64,000 nt of DNA from Caballeronia temeraria (GCF_001544795.2 NZ_FCOI02000001.1:475116-539115); one strand, 5' to 3'. Shown: positions 22,887-31,113, counted from the stretch's first letter. Notes: generated from the sequence alone by a model not told the origin. Made by a program: numbers and translations.

Positions 22887-23010
22887 GCTATCGACGACTG
22901 GCTGGTGTTTGCACGAAGGGGTCTGAATTCTCGCGTGCAAGTCGTCCTCGCTGGCTAAGGCCAAACACCTCCTGGCGAGGTGGTCCCCACAATACCCTGT
23001 ACGTACTACC
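22868..23010 (-). ncRNA. Candidate Fur-controlled small RNA downstream of hemP (BrrF-like?)
   Basis: Between the hemP stop and the terminator lie about 150 non-coding bases with strong structure on the minus strand. One hairpin is CACCTC-GCCAG-GAGGTG. A long stem follows, GACGACT (outer) plus TGCACG (inner) pairing with CGTGCA and AGTCGTC, with a C-rich loop (CAGACCCCTT). It ends in the U-rich terminator. A Fur-regulated sRNA, BrrF, is known in Burkholderia cenocepacia; whether this is its homologue I could not test. The 5' end is unknown; it may be cut from the hemP mRNA or have its own promoter. Confidence 0.6.
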
Positions 23011-23035
23011 GTTGCTGCTCTGTTCGTTCGGCGCG

Positions 23036-23284
23036 TTACTTCGTCAGGATCAACTTGCCCAGACGCGTTGCGCGCAACTGATAGGTCTCCCCGTTATGCA
23101 CGATGCTCACGTGGCTGCGTCCCTGCAGCAGCGCGTCGCTTTTCAGCGATCGCTCGCCGGTGCTGTCCGCCGCGTGCGCCACGTGAACCGTCGTGACGGT
23201 CGTCGCTTTCGGGCGGGTGATCGCGGCGTCGCGGACAGCCGGGCGGCGCAGCCTGAGCGTGGAGGATCGCGGCGTATCGGTCAT
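23036..23284 (-). CDS. hemP: Hemin uptake protein HemP
   Basis: 82 residues. The C-terminal half (LLQGRSHVSIVHNGETYQLR then ATRLGKLILTK) is the HemP signature. The N-terminal third is basic and variable. HemP proteins accompany haem uptake genes and are iron regulated. The gene is preceded by a Fur-like box and followed by the structured RNA described separately. No haem receptor or transporter gene is adjacent. Confidence 0.88.
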   Translation of the reverse strand: MTDTPRSSTLRLRRPAVRDAAITRPKATTVTTVHVAHAADSTGERSLKSDALLQGRSHVSIVHNGETYQLRATRLGKLILTK

Positions 23285-23324
23285 GTCGGAAAGTGTGCGT
23301 TCGTTGATTCGATGGGTCTATAGT

Positions 23325-23347
23325 AAATGATAACTATTCCTATTTGC
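23325..23347 (-). promoter_or_regulatory. Fur-like box upstream of hemP
   Basis: The plus strand reads AAATGATAACTATTCC followed by TATTTGC. The core ATGATAACTATT matches Fur half-sites. It lies 41-63 bases before the hemP start. Confidence 0.75.
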
Positions 23348-23432
23348 AACTAGACTTTCCGATTGAAGCACAACTTTTGATAGCCGTTCTCGATGCGGCC
23401 GCGAAGCATTCGCCACCGCATCGAAGCGACGC

Positions 23433-23921
23433 TTAATGCAGGGGACTTTGATCCTTGCGCCCGTGCACGAACTGGCGGATCAGCCGCACGGTGTCGATAT
23501 CCGATTCTCGGTAAGCCGATTTCACGATTTCCTGCGTCTGACGCTCGTCGGGCGTGGCGTTCTCGTTGTCCGGCAGCGTCGTGCTGTAGGTGAAGCGCAG
23601 GAAGAGCTGCACCGCGTCGGGTTGCTCGATCGCCATCGTGAGCGAGCCGCCAACGTAATCGGCGGTCGGCAGGATGTCGTAGCGCACGCTGGAGCCGGGC
23701 GTGAGCGTCACGCGATCGCGCACGGTGGCCTGGCCGTAGTGAAGCTCGCGCTCCATCGTGTCGCCGTCGCGCGCGAGGATGTCGCAGCTATCCAGCCCCA
23801 GCACGAACAACTGCGGCTGCTCGGCGCGCAGGACGAGCCCTTCCCAAAGCTGCTCGCGCGTCAGTGACTCGAGAAGCGGGTTGAGCGGATCGTTGATCTG
23901 GATGAGGTGTTCGAAATTCAA
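23433..23921 (-). CDS. DUF1857 / SRPBCC-like protein
   Basis: 162 residues, one domain, with the family start MNFEHLIQINDPLNPLLESL and then LTREQLWEGLVLRAEQP. The START-like fold of this family binds hydrophobic ligands, but no enzymatic role is established. Soluble, no signal peptide. It lies 40 bases beyond the OsmC-like gene in the same direction and may be co-transcribed. Confidence 0.8.
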   Translation of the reverse strand: MNFEHLIQINDPLNPLLESLTREQLWEGLVLRAEQPQLFVLGLDSCDILARDGDTMERELHYGQATVRDRVTLTPGSSVRYDILPTADYVGGSLTMAIEQPDAVQLFLRFTYSTTLPDNENATPDERQTQEIVKSAYRESDIDTVRLIRQFVHGRKDQSPLH

Positions 23922-23961
23922 GACGACGTTTTCCTTGGACGTTCGTGGTGCCTTCGATGCA

Positions 23962-24360
23962 TCACTGCGGCGTCAGCCTGGACTCGATGTGAATCGCGCC
24001 GGACAGAACCTTGTGCATCGGGCACGCATTGGCAATTTGCAAGAGCCGTTCCCGCTGTTCGTCGGACAGTGCGCCCGCCAGCGCGATGCGCCGGTCGATG
24101 TTCGTGCCGTCGGCGGTGCTCTTCATCGACAGCTCGACGTGCACGCCTTCCAGCGGCCATTCCTTGCGCTTCGCGTACATCTTCAGCGTGATCGACGTGC
24201 ACGCGCCGAGGCTCGCGAGGAGCAGCGATGCCGGTTCCGGCCCCGCGTCGCCTCCGCCGATGCTGGCAGGCTCGTCCGCGATCCACGAATGCGTGCCGTC
24301 TCCGAGACGGACTTGATAGTCGATGTTGCCGATGCTGGCGGTCACGGAAGGTCCGGCCAT
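23962..24360 (-). CDS. OsmC/Ohr-family peroxiredoxin-like protein
   Basis: 132 residues from ATG 24358-24360 (AGGAG 8 bases upstream; a longer in-frame reading to 24432 has no ribosome site). The two family cysteines lie in [19 protein letters not shown] and [12 protein letters not shown]. These Cys pairs reduce organic hydroperoxides in OsmC/Ohr proteins. Confidence 0.85.
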   Translation of the reverse strand: MAGPSVTASIGNIDYQVRLGDGTHSWIADEPASIGGGDAGPEPASLLLASLGACTSITLKMYAKRKEWPLEGVHVELSMKSTADGTNIDRRIALAGALSDEQRERLLQIANACPMHKVLSGAIHIESRLTPQ

Positions 24361-24510
24361 GCGTTGCTCCTGTTCGGGTTGAGACTGCAAGAATGACGAA
24401 ACGGCGCGGCAAGAACGGTCATTGTGACGCAATGTGTCCGTTCATGCCGCACCGTTTCGTCGATTTCGACCGCGCTGCGGGGGCGAGGGCATTCAGTGCC
24501 CTCGGCGCCC

Positions 24511-25383
24511 TCAGTGTGTAATGGCGCCCATCCGTCCCGCCTGATAGTCGATCACCGCCTGGCGGATCTCGTCCTCGGTGTTCATCACGAACGGACCGTA
24601 GCGCACGACCGGCTCCTTCAGCGGCACGCCGCCGATCAGCAGCAGCTCGACGGGCTCGTCGCCGGCGGCGAGCGCGATGGTATCGCTGTCGTCGCGGAAG
24701 ATCACCATCTGCTGCGCACGGATCGGCTGACTTTGCGGGCCGTACTGTGCCGTACCCGAAAGCGGATACGCGAACACGCGATAGTCGCGCGGCACCGCCA
24801 GCTCGATCTTCGCGCCCGGTTGCAGCGAGAAGTGCTGATACAGAATCGGCGTGCGCGTATCGATGGCGGCTTTCACGCCGAGCGCCTCGCCCGCGATGAC
24901 CTTCACGCTGACCTTGCCGTCCTCGCTCGTCGCGACGGGAATCTCCGCCGACGGAATCTCCTGATAATGCGGCGCGATCATCTTGTCGCGCTGCGGCAGG
25001 TTGACCCAAAGTTGCAAGCCGTGCACACGGCCGCCGCGGCGCGTGAATTCTTCGGCCGGCATTTCGCTGTGCACGACGCCCGCGCCGGCGGTCATCCATT
25101 GCACGTCGCCGGGGCGCAGCGTGCCGGAGTGCCCCGCGGAATCCTTGTGGCCGAACTCGCCTTCGAGCATGTACGTGACGGTCTCGAAGCCGCGATGCGG
25201 ATGATCCGGCGCGCCTTTCGCCTCGCCGGGCGCGTAGTCGGCGGGGCCCATTTCATCAAGGAGAAGGAATGGATCGAAATCCATCAGAAGACGGGTCGGA
25301 AACGGGCGATGCACGACGAATCCGCCGCCTTCGACGGTGCGGGTCGCCGGGATGATGCGTTCGATGCTGCGGCTGGTGGACAT
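24511..25383 (-). CDS. Pirin-family protein
   Basis: 290 residues, bicupin. The N-terminal cupin shows PHPHRGFETVTYMLEG and HSE metal-ligand residues (AGAGVVHSEMP); the C-terminal cupin is typical (IELAVPRDYRVFAYPLSG). Bacterial pirins are quercetinase-like or act as redox-linked regulators. It is divergent from the LysR gene at 25550, a common pirin-LysR pair. Confidence 0.92.
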   Translation of the reverse strand: MSTSRSIERIIPATRTVEGGGFVVHRPFPTRLLMDFDPFLLLDEMGPADYAPGEAKGAPDHPHRGFETVTYMLEGEFGHKDSAGHSGTLRPGDVQWMTAGAGVVHSEMPAEEFTRRGGRVHGLQLWVNLPQRDKMIAPHYQEIPSAEIPVATSEDGKVSVKVIAGEALGVKAAIDTRTPILYQHFSLQPGAKIELAVPRDYRVFAYPLSGTAQYGPQSQPIRAQQMVIFRDDSDTIALAAGDEPVELLLIGGVPLKEPVVRYGPFVMNTEDEIRQAVIDYQAGRMGAITH

Positions 25384-25549
25384 GGTTGCCTCGCGTCGCG
25401 AATACAGAAATGAGGGGAATAGCGATAAATTTGAAACACAGCGCTATTATATGGGCCGCATTTCGCGGTAAAAGACGTCGCGGCGCAATGGATTGTCGCG
25501 CTGGCGATAACGAACCGCTTTACATTCCATCCAGCTTCGACGAGCGACC

Positions 25550-26512
25550 ATGAAAGCCGACTCGCATGACCTGAACGATCTGATGTATTTCTCGCACGTC
25601 GTCGAGCACGGTGGATTTTCCGCCGCGGAACGCGTGCTCGGCATCTCGAAGTCGCGGCTGTCGCGGCGCGTGTCGGAACTGGAAGCGTCGCTCGGCGTGC
25701 GTCTTTTGCAGCGTTCGACCCGCAAACTCGCGCTGACCGAAGCGGGGCAGCTGTTCTACCAGCATTGCCAGGCGATGCTCGCCGAAGCTCAGGCCGCCGT
25801 CAACGTCGTGCAAAGCCTGCGCGATTCGCCGCGCGGCACGGTGCGCGTGAGCGTGCCCGTGACCATCGCGCAGACATTTCTTTCCGCCGTGATGCCGGAT
25901 TTCATGCATCGCTACCCTGAAGTGCGCGTCGTCATGCGCGTGACGAATCGCGTCGTCGATCTGTTCGAAGATGCCGTCGATGTCGCGCTGCGCGTGCGCT
26001 CGGAGCCGCCCGCGAGCTCGAATGTCGTCGCGCGGCCGCTGTGGCGCACGGAGCAGATGCTGGTCGCGGCGCCGTCGCTGCTGAAATCGAACGCGCCGCC
26101 GATGACGCCCGCCGAACTCGCGCAGTACGACACCATCGACACGCCCTCGGCGGACGGCCGCCACGTTTACCGCCTGATCGCGCCGGACGGCACGCGTCAC
26201 GAATTCGAGCACGAGCCGCGCCTCGTCACGGCCGATCTGTCGATGATCCGCGAGGCCGTCATGCGCGGCGTCGGCATCGCGGCGCTGCCCGAAATGATGT
26301 ACGGCGCGCCGCTGCGCACCGGGCAACTATCGCCGGTGATGCCGGGCTGGACGTTTCCGTCGCCGCAGCTTTACGCGGTGTTTCTGTCGCGGCAAGGCAT
26401 GGTCCCTGCAGTGCGCGCATTCGTGGATTTTCTCGTCGAGTCGATCGGTAGCGGTCAGCGCTTCCCAGGAGAATGTCCTGTTCATGAACAGCCGGAACGG
26501 GAAACAGTTTGA
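25550..26512 (+). CDS. LysR-family regulator, divergent from pirin
   Basis: 320 residues: N-terminal winged HTH (about 5-65, FSHVVEHGGFSAAERVLGIS then KSRLSRRVSELE) and a periplasmic-binding-type effector domain (about 92-295). The start codon follows GACGAGCGACC. It probably controls the pirin gene and itself from the 166-base shared region (inferred). Confidence 0.9.
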   Translation: MKADSHDLNDLMYFSHVVEHGGFSAAERVLGISKSRLSRRVSELEASLGVRLLQRSTRKLALTEAGQLFYQHCQAMLAEAQAAVNVVQSLRDSPRGTVRVSVPVTIAQTFLSAVMPDFMHRYPEVRVVMRVTNRVVDLFEDAVDVALRVRSEPPASSNVVARPLWRTEQMLVAAPSLLKSNAPPMTPAELAQYDTIDTPSADGRHVYRLIAPDGTRHEFEHEPRLVTADLSMIREAVMRGVGIAALPEMMYGAPLRTGQLSPVMPGWTFPSPQLYAVFLSRQGMVPAVRAFVDFLVESIGSGQRFPGECPVHEQPERETV

Positions 26513-26631
26513 CCGCATCGGCGTTTGTCATTGATTTATGACATTGAAGCGCGCGCTTGCGATGGTCAGATTCAATTGATCGTCAAAATTTGCGGCGGTA
26601 TATTGAAGTCTCCTTCGCTAAGGAGCTCCTT

Positions 26632-26751
26632 ATGCGAAAACTGACGGCTGCTCTGATAGTTAGCCTGATAGGGTTGATTGCACTGTCCGTGTCGACCACG
26701 GCTGCTGCATGCGACGGAACTTCTGGTTCTGGCTATTCGAACCCAAAGTGA
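26632..26751 (+). CDS. 39-residue exported peptide, unknown
   Basis: A perfect AAGGAG lies 6 bases before the ATG at 26632. The product begins MRKLTAALIVSLIGLIALSV, a clear signal peptide, then STTAAAC and a short polar tail (CDGTSGSGYSNPK). Cleavage after TTAAA would leave about 14 residues with one Cys. A strong hairpin terminator follows 33 bases later, so this is probably a complete small gene. No homologue recognised. Confidence 0.55.
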   Translation: MRKLTAALIVSLIGLIALSVSTTAAACDGTSGSGYSNPK

Positions 26752-26784
26752 CCGCCTCACCCGAATGCGCCGCGTGCGCACGAA

Positions 26785-26816
26785 AAAAGGCCTTCATCCG
26801 ACGATGAAGGCCTTTT
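26785..26816. terminator. Bidirectional terminator between the peptide gene and exbD
   Basis: AAAAGGCCTTCAT / ATGAAGGCCTTTT, a perfect 13-bp stem with a 6-base loop, flanked by A and T runs. Confidence 0.9.
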
Positions 26817-26858
26817 ACTTTGTGCGTTCGTGCGCCCGGAAGAGGGCGCATCGGAACG

Positions 26859-27281
26859 TTACTTGCCGCTCTTCGGCTCGGTAACGAAACCGATCTTCGT
26901 CAATCCGCCCGCCTGCGCCGCCGACATCAGATCGGCGACCTTTTCATACGCCACCTGACGATCCGCGCGAAGATGAATCTCCGGCTGCGGAGTCTGCTGC
27001 GCCGCCTGCGCGATGCGCGCGTTGAGCGTCGCTTCGTCGATCGGCTGATCGTCCCACAGCGTCGTGCCGTCGGCCTTGATCGCGATATTCACGTGCGCGG
27101 GCTTCTCGTCCTGCGGCTGGCTGCTTGCGTGCGGCAGATCGATCTTCACCGCGTGATGCATGGCTGGAATCGTGACGAGGAAGATGATGAGGAGCACCAG
27201 CATGACGTCGACGAGCGGCGTCATGTTGATCTCGCTCATCATGCCGTCGTCTTCGTCTCCGGCGAATGGGCTCATGGCCAT
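26859..27281 (-). CDS. exbD: Biopolymer transport protein ExbD
   Basis: 140 residues, a single N-terminal membrane helix (TPLVDVMLVLLIIFLVTIP, with the conserved Asp) and a periplasmic domain. With ExbB it uses the proton gradient to energise TonB. An alternative start is the second ATG (MSPF). It lies 18 bases after exbB, the last gene of tonB-exbB-exbD. Confidence 0.94.
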   Translation of the reverse strand: MAMSPFAGDEDDGMMSEINMTPLVDVMLVLLIIFLVTIPAMHHAVKIDLPHASSQPQDEKPAHVNIAIKADGTTLWDDQPIDEATLNARIAQAAQQTPQPEIHLRADRQVAYEKVADLMSAAQAGGLTKIGFVTEPKSGK

Positions 27282-27299
27282 GTTGCGAATCTCCCCGGC

Positions 27300-28046
27300 T
27301 TAGGACGCGCGCGTCGCGAGACGCAGATTGTCCGACGGCGCGTTTGTCGCGCGCTTGGTCGACGAAAGCTTCGTGCCCGTGACGAAGAACGCGTGCAGGC
27401 CGTGCGCGAAGCGGTTCAGCTTCGTAACGATGCCCTTGTTCGCGCGGGTGAGGGCGTTGTAGCCGAGCACCGCGGGAATCGCGACGAACAGACCGAACGC
27501 GGTCATGATGAGCGATTCGCCGACCGGACCGGCGACCTGATCGATCGACGTCTGGCCCGTCGCGCCGATGGTCAGAAGCGCGTGATAGATGCCCCAGACC
27601 GTGCCGAACAGACCGACGAACGGCGACGTGGAACCGATCGACGCCAAAATCGCGAGGCCCGACCGCATGCGGCCGACGCCTTCGTCCATGACATCCTTCA
27701 GGCAGCGCGTGATCCAGTCCGACACGTCCATCCGGTCGTGCAGATGCGGCTGCGTCTGGTGGTGATGATCGGCGGCTTCCTGGCCGGCGAGCGCGAGCGC
27801 GAGAAACGGATTGTCCGCCGGGCTCGACGACTGGCTGCCGAGCTTCTTGATGCCGTCGCTGAAGTCGTCGGAGTGCCAGAACGCCTGCTCTGCGTTCTTG
27901 GTCAGGCGCTTCAGGCGCACGACATTCCACGCCTTCACGACGATCACCGTCCACGAAAGCACCGACATGATGACGAGCGCGAGCGCGATGCCCCGCGTCA
28001 CGAAGTCGCCTTGCGCCCAGACGTGCGCAATCCCGTAGTTTTCCAT
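27300..28046 (-). CDS. exbB: Biopolymer transport protein ExbB
   Basis: 248 residues of the MotA/TolQ/ExbB family with three membrane segments (about 16-38, 130-155, 175-200) and the conserved LFGTVWGIYHAL region. It starts at ATG 28044-28046 after GGAAAGAGC; a longer in-frame reading to 28154 overlaps tonB and has no ribosome site. It forms the proton channel with ExbD. Confidence 0.93.
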   Translation of the reverse strand: MENYGIAHVWAQGDFVTRGIALALVIMSVLSWTVIVVKAWNVVRLKRLTKNAEQAFWHSDDFSDGIKKLGSQSSSPADNPFLALALAGQEAADHHHQTQPHLHDRMDVSDWITRCLKDVMDEGVGRMRSGLAILASIGSTSPFVGLFGTVWGIYHALLTIGATGQTSIDQVAGPVGESLIMTAFGLFVAIPAVLGYNALTRANKGIVTKLNRFAHGLHAFFVTGTKLSSTKRATNAPSDNLRLATRAS

Positions 28047-28075
28047 TGCTCTTTCCTTGTATCTAAAAAAACCGA

Positions 28076-28807
28076 TCAGTCGTTCAGACTGAAAACGAAT
28101 GGCACCGTGGCGGTCGCGCGAATCGCTTCGCCATTTTCCTTGTACGGGCTGCACGCGCTGCCGCGCACGGCCTCGAGCGCCGCGTCATCGAGGCGCGACG
28201 AACCGCTGCTCTTTTGCAGCGTGACGTTTTCGATCTTGCCCGCGAGGCCCACCGTCAGACGGATGACGGCCGTGCCGGTTTCGCCGCGGCGCTTGGACAT
28301 CGCCGGATAGTCCGGCTGCGCGAAGTTGCAGCTCAGATGCGCGACGTTCTTCGGCGCGGCGAGGTCCATGCTCGGCTTGCCGATGGCCGGTGCGGCCGGC
28401 GGCGGCGCCGGTTGCGCCGGAGCGGGCGGCGTGGGTTCGGGTGTGGGCGCGGCGATCTGCGACGGCGCTTCGGTGACCGGCATCGGCGTGGGCTTCGGCT
28501 CGATTTTCGGTTTGACCTTCGGCTTGGGCTGCGGCTTCGGAACGGGCTGCGGCACCGGCTTGGGCGGCGGCGGCGTTTCGACGGCGACCGGCTGCGGCGC
28601 GGGCTGCGGCGTCTCGCTGATCAGTTGCGCGGTGATCGATTTGGCTTCGATCGGGCGCGGCGGCGGCGCGTTGCGCATCGTCAGCGCGACGCCCAGCAGC
28701 GCGGCGTGAATGGCGACGACGGCGACACATGCCGCGATGACGCGCGGATTGGCGTTCGCTGCCGGCGCCGTCTGGAAGGCGGCAGAAGTAGTGGTCGGGG
28801 ACTGCAT
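28076..28807 (-). CDS. tonB: TonB energy transducer
   Basis: 243 residues: N-terminal membrane helix (about 25-44), long Pro-Lys/Pro-Glu periplasmic spanner (about 60-150, KPVPQPVPKPQPKPKVKPK), and the C-terminal TonB domain (about 165-243, YPAMSKRRGETGTAVIRLTV). It opens outer-membrane siderophore and haem receptors. There is no Shine-Dalgarno sequence before its ATG (AGCAGCCAATAACA), but a 35-codon ORF ends 2 bases upstream. Translation by coupling is likely. Confidence 0.93.
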   Translation of the reverse strand: MQSPTTTSAAFQTAPAANANPRVIAACVAVVAIHAALLGVALTMRNAPPPRPIEAKSITAQLISETPQPAPQPVAVETPPPPKPVPQPVPKPQPKPKVKPKIEPKPTPMPVTEAPSQIAAPTPEPTPPAPAQPAPPPAAPAIGKPSMDLAAPKNVAHLSCNFAQPDYPAMSKRRGETGTAVIRLTVGLAGKIENVTLQKSSGSSRLDDAALEAVRGSACSPYKENGEAIRATATVPFVFSLND

Positions 28808-28809
28808 TG

Positions 28810-28917
28810 TTATTGGCTGCTTGTGATGCTGCGTAAATGCTTGCAGATAACGCTGCCTTCCAGTTCGCGGTCCAGCGACTGCGCAGGCACGGTGCGGAAG
28901 AAACCAGACGACGTCAT
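28810..28917 (-). CDS. Small leader ORF directly upstream of tonB (35 residues)
   Basis: The ATG (28915-28917) overlaps the stop of the 20-residue ORF in an ATGA. The frame reads MTSSGFFRTVPAQSLDREL and ends with TAA (28810-28812) two bases before tonB. It has no own ribosome site, no membrane segment and no known family. It may matter only by delivering ribosomes to tonB. The function is inferred from arrangement. Confidence 0.45.
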   Translation of the reverse strand: MTSSGFFRTVPAQSLDRELEGSVICKHLRSITSSQ

Positions 28918-28976
28918 TTTCGGAAAATAAGCAGGGAGATAAACAGGGTGGTCACGAAACCGATCAGCAATTCCAT
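28914..28976 (-). CDS. 20-residue membrane micropeptide before tonB
   Basis: MELLIGFVTTLFISLLIFRK, a complete single hydrophobic helix with a charged end, 20 codons plus stop. A very good ribosome site (GGAGGG, 5 bases before the ATG) stands in front. It overlaps the next small ORF by ATGA. The form recalls KdpF/CydX-like small membrane subunits. A possible partner is the TonB-ExbBD complex, which is inference only. Confidence 0.55.
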   Translation of the reverse strand: MELLIGFVTTLFISLLIFRK

Positions 28977-29058
28977 CTTTCCCTCCACGGGACAAGGGGT
29001 TGCGCGGCTGGCTAAAAGTGACCGGAAATACGAAGGTGACCTGGCTTGCTGGAGACGA

Positions 29059-29100
29059 TAAAACGACCGGGCGGCGCGGCTCGAACATCGGCGCCGCCGG
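29059..29100 (-). terminator. Probable terminator of bfd
   Basis: On the minus strand a GC-rich hairpin (CCGGCGGCGC pairing with GCGCCGCCCGG, one bulge) is followed by TCGTTTTATC, 22 bases after the bfd stop. It would separate bfd from the tonB unit. Confidence 0.6.
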
Positions 29101-29121
29101 CTGAACGCTACGCGGATGGCT

Positions 29122-29358
29122 TCAGGCAGCCTGGCGCTCGTAGAACGTCAGCGGCGCAACATGCTCATGCCGCTCGACGCCGCAGTGCGACGCGCAGACG
29201 CCGCTTTGCGCCATGACATCGCGAACGCTCTCTTCGCACTTGCCGCAGCACAGCGCGACGCCGAGCTCGAATTGCAGTTCGTCGAAGGTATCGACCCCTT
29301 CGGCGATGGCGGTTCGGATTTTCCGGTCGGACACTGATTTGCAGACACAGACAATCAT
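29122..29358 (-). CDS. bfd: Bacterioferritin-associated ferredoxin
   Basis: 78 residues from ATG 29356-29358 (a TTG 12 bases upstream is an alternative start). The four Cys ligands of the [2Fe-2S] Bfd fold are present: VCVCKSVS near residue 4 and CCGKCEE near 37. Bfd reduces stored iron in bacterioferritin to release it under iron starvation. A strong Fur box lies 23 bases upstream. Bacterioferritin itself is encoded about 1 kb away. Confidence 0.92.
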   Translation of the reverse strand: MIVCVCKSVSDRKIRTAIAEGVDTFDELQFELGVALCCGKCEESVRDVMAQSGVCASHCGVERHEHVAPLTFYERQAA

Positions 29359-29380
29359 GATCGTTCGCAATAGTTAGCGT

Positions 29381-29400
29381 TAATGCGAATTATTATCATT
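29381..29400 (-). promoter_or_regulatory. Fur box upstream of bfd
   Basis: Minus strand AATGATAATAATTCGCATTA, a near-perfect Fur consensus (GATAATnATAATT) just before bfd. It is the strongest of the three Fur-like sites in the window. Confidence 0.85.
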
Positions 29401-29533
29401 CGGTATTGGCTTGTTTGCAAGCGGGGCTCAGTGTTTTTTGTAACAGAGCCCGCAAGTGAGCGGGTTTATTGCTAGAAGCCTTGTCTGGCGGGGGAAAGCG
29501 CGCGATGAACGCGGCGCCGCGCGTGAGAAACCC

Positions 29534-30415
29534 TCAGACGATGTCGGGTTCAGCGAGGCGCGTGCGGCGCGAAGGGATGTCGACGTGCTCGACTTTTGCA
29601 TCGAGCTGAAGGAGCGCGGCGGCGAGCTGGCGCTGGGATTCGCCGTCGGCGGTGGAGCAAAAGCGCGGCAGGCTGTCGGGCGGCGCGGTGACGTTTTTCA
29701 GCGCGTGCGCGTCGAGCAGACGGTCGAGCTGCCGCGCGATGGCCACGCTGGTGTCGACGATCCGAAGCCGCTCGCCGGCGATGTCGCGGATCGCGCGATC
29801 GAGAAAAGGGTAGTGCGTGCAGCCGAGCACGAGCGTGTCGGCGCCGGCGTCGAGCATCGGCGCGAGGTAGCTTTCGAGCAGCGCCATCAGCGCGGGCGAC
29901 GACGTGTCGCAGCGCTCGACCGCCTGCACCAGCCCGTGTCCCGCCTGACAGATGAAGCGGCAATCGCCCGCGTAACGGTCGAGCAGCGACTGGAAACGCG
30001 CGGAACGCAACGTGACGGCGGTGGCGAGCACCCCAACGACGCGTGACTTCGATACAGCCGCCGCCGGTTTCACGCCCGGCTCGACGCCGACGAGCGGAAT
30101 CGGCAGACGCTCGCGCACGATCGCGATCGACTGCGCGGTGGCCGTGTTGCACGCGACGACGAGCGCCTTCGCGCCCTGTTTGACGAGCCATTCGCCGATC
30201 GCCATCGTGCGGTCGACAATGAAGTCGTCATCGCGCTCGCCGTAGGGCGCGTGCAGGGAATCGGCGACGTAGATGAGGCGCTCGTGCGGCAGGATCGCGC
30301 GCACGGCGCGCAGCACCGACAGGCCGCCGAGGCCGGAATCGAAAATGCCGACCGGCGCGCTCGCGGCTGACGCGGCACGCTCGTTCGGCATTGAGGCAGG
30401 GACTACGCCAGGCAT
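29534..30415 (-). CDS. murI: Glutamate racemase
   Basis: 293 residues. Makes D-glutamate for peptidoglycan. The two catalytic Cys lie in VVACNTATAQS (about 90) and LGCTHYPFL (about 204), with the N-terminal DSGLGGLSVLRA. It starts 4 bases after the bfr stop, so bfr and murI are co-transcribed. Confidence 0.95.
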   Translation of the reverse strand: MPGVVPASMPNERAASAASAPVGIFDSGLGGLSVLRAVRAILPHERLIYVADSLHAPYGERDDDFIVDRTMAIGEWLVKQGAKALVVACNTATAQSIAIVRERLPIPLVGVEPGVKPAAAVSKSRVVGVLATAVTLRSARFQSLLDRYAGDCRFICQAGHGLVQAVERCDTSSPALMALLESYLAPMLDAGADTLVLGCTHYPFLDRAIRDIAGERLRIVDTSVAIARQLDRLLDAHALKNVTAPPDSLPRFCSTADGESQRQLAAALLQLDAKVEHVDIPSRRTRLAEPDIV

Positions 30416-30419
30416 TCGA

Positions 30420-30896
30420 TTATTCGTGATCGCCCATCATGGTTTGCTGGTAATTCTGGATGCCGACCTTGTCGATCAGATCCAGCTGCGTTTCCAGCCA
30501 GTCGATGTGCTCTTCGGTGTCGTGCAGGATCTTTTCGAAGATTTCGCGCGACACGAAATCACGCACCGACTCGCAATACGCGATGGCTTCCTTGCAGGTC
30601 GACTGCGAAATCTGCTCGAGCTTCAGGTCGCACTCGAGGATTTCCTTCGTCTCTTCGCCGATCAGCAGCTTGTGCAGGTCTTGCAGATTCGGCAGGCCGT
30701 CGAGCATGAACACGCGCTGAATGAGCCAGTCGGCATGCTTCATTTCGCCGATGGATTCGTCGTACTCGTGCTTGTTGAGCTTTTCGAGGCCCCAGTGCTG
30801 GTACATCCGGGCGTGCAGGAAGTATTGATTGATGGCGGTGAGTTCATTCTTCAACTGCGCGTTCAGATATTCGATGACTTTCGCGTCGCCTTGCAT
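30420..30896 (-). CDS. bfr: Bacterioferritin
   Basis: 158 residues, the standard length. Iron-storage 24-mer with ferroxidase residues E18, E51 and H54 and the haem ligand M52 ([12 protein letters not shown]), all visible. The start at ATG 30894-30896 gives the family N-terminus [20 protein letters not shown]; a longer reading to 30962 is not supported. First gene of bfr-murI. Confidence 0.96.
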   Translation of the reverse strand: MQGDAKVIEYLNAQLKNELTAINQYFLHARMYQHWGLEKLNKHEYDESIGEMKHADWLIQRVFMLDGLPNLQDLHKLLIGEETKEILECDLKLEQISQSTCKEAIAYCESVRDFVSREIFEKILHDTEEHIDWLETQLDLIDKVGIQNYQQTMMGDHE

Positions 30897-31029
30897 GATT
30901 TTTGATTCCTGTTCGTAACGTGGGGCTTCTGGAAAGATAAACCTTGAGCGTGACTCTGCCAAGGTTGGGTAGAAATTTTTTGTTTCAGACGAAACTGAGA
31001 ATGAAAACCCTTCTCGACTGGCGGCGTTT

Positions 31030-31062
31030 CAAAACAAAGAGCCGGGCGGATTGCCCGGCTCT
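31030..31062 (-). terminator. Rho-independent terminator of the fumarase gene
   Basis: AGAGCCGGGC / GCCCGGCTCT 10-bp stem with a 5-base loop, followed on the minus strand by TTTGTTTTG. Confidence 0.85.
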
Positions 31063-31113
31063 CGTCATTCACTCATGGTGATAAATCGCCAATAAGCAGC
31101 GCTCAAGCCGCGA

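Noticed and set aside
22821..23010. 6S RNA, tmRNA or SRP RNA in the hemP-ftr gap
   Set aside because: No tag-peptide frame, no SRP loop motif and no long 6S-type open-bubble structure was seen; a 3'-derived sRNA fits better.
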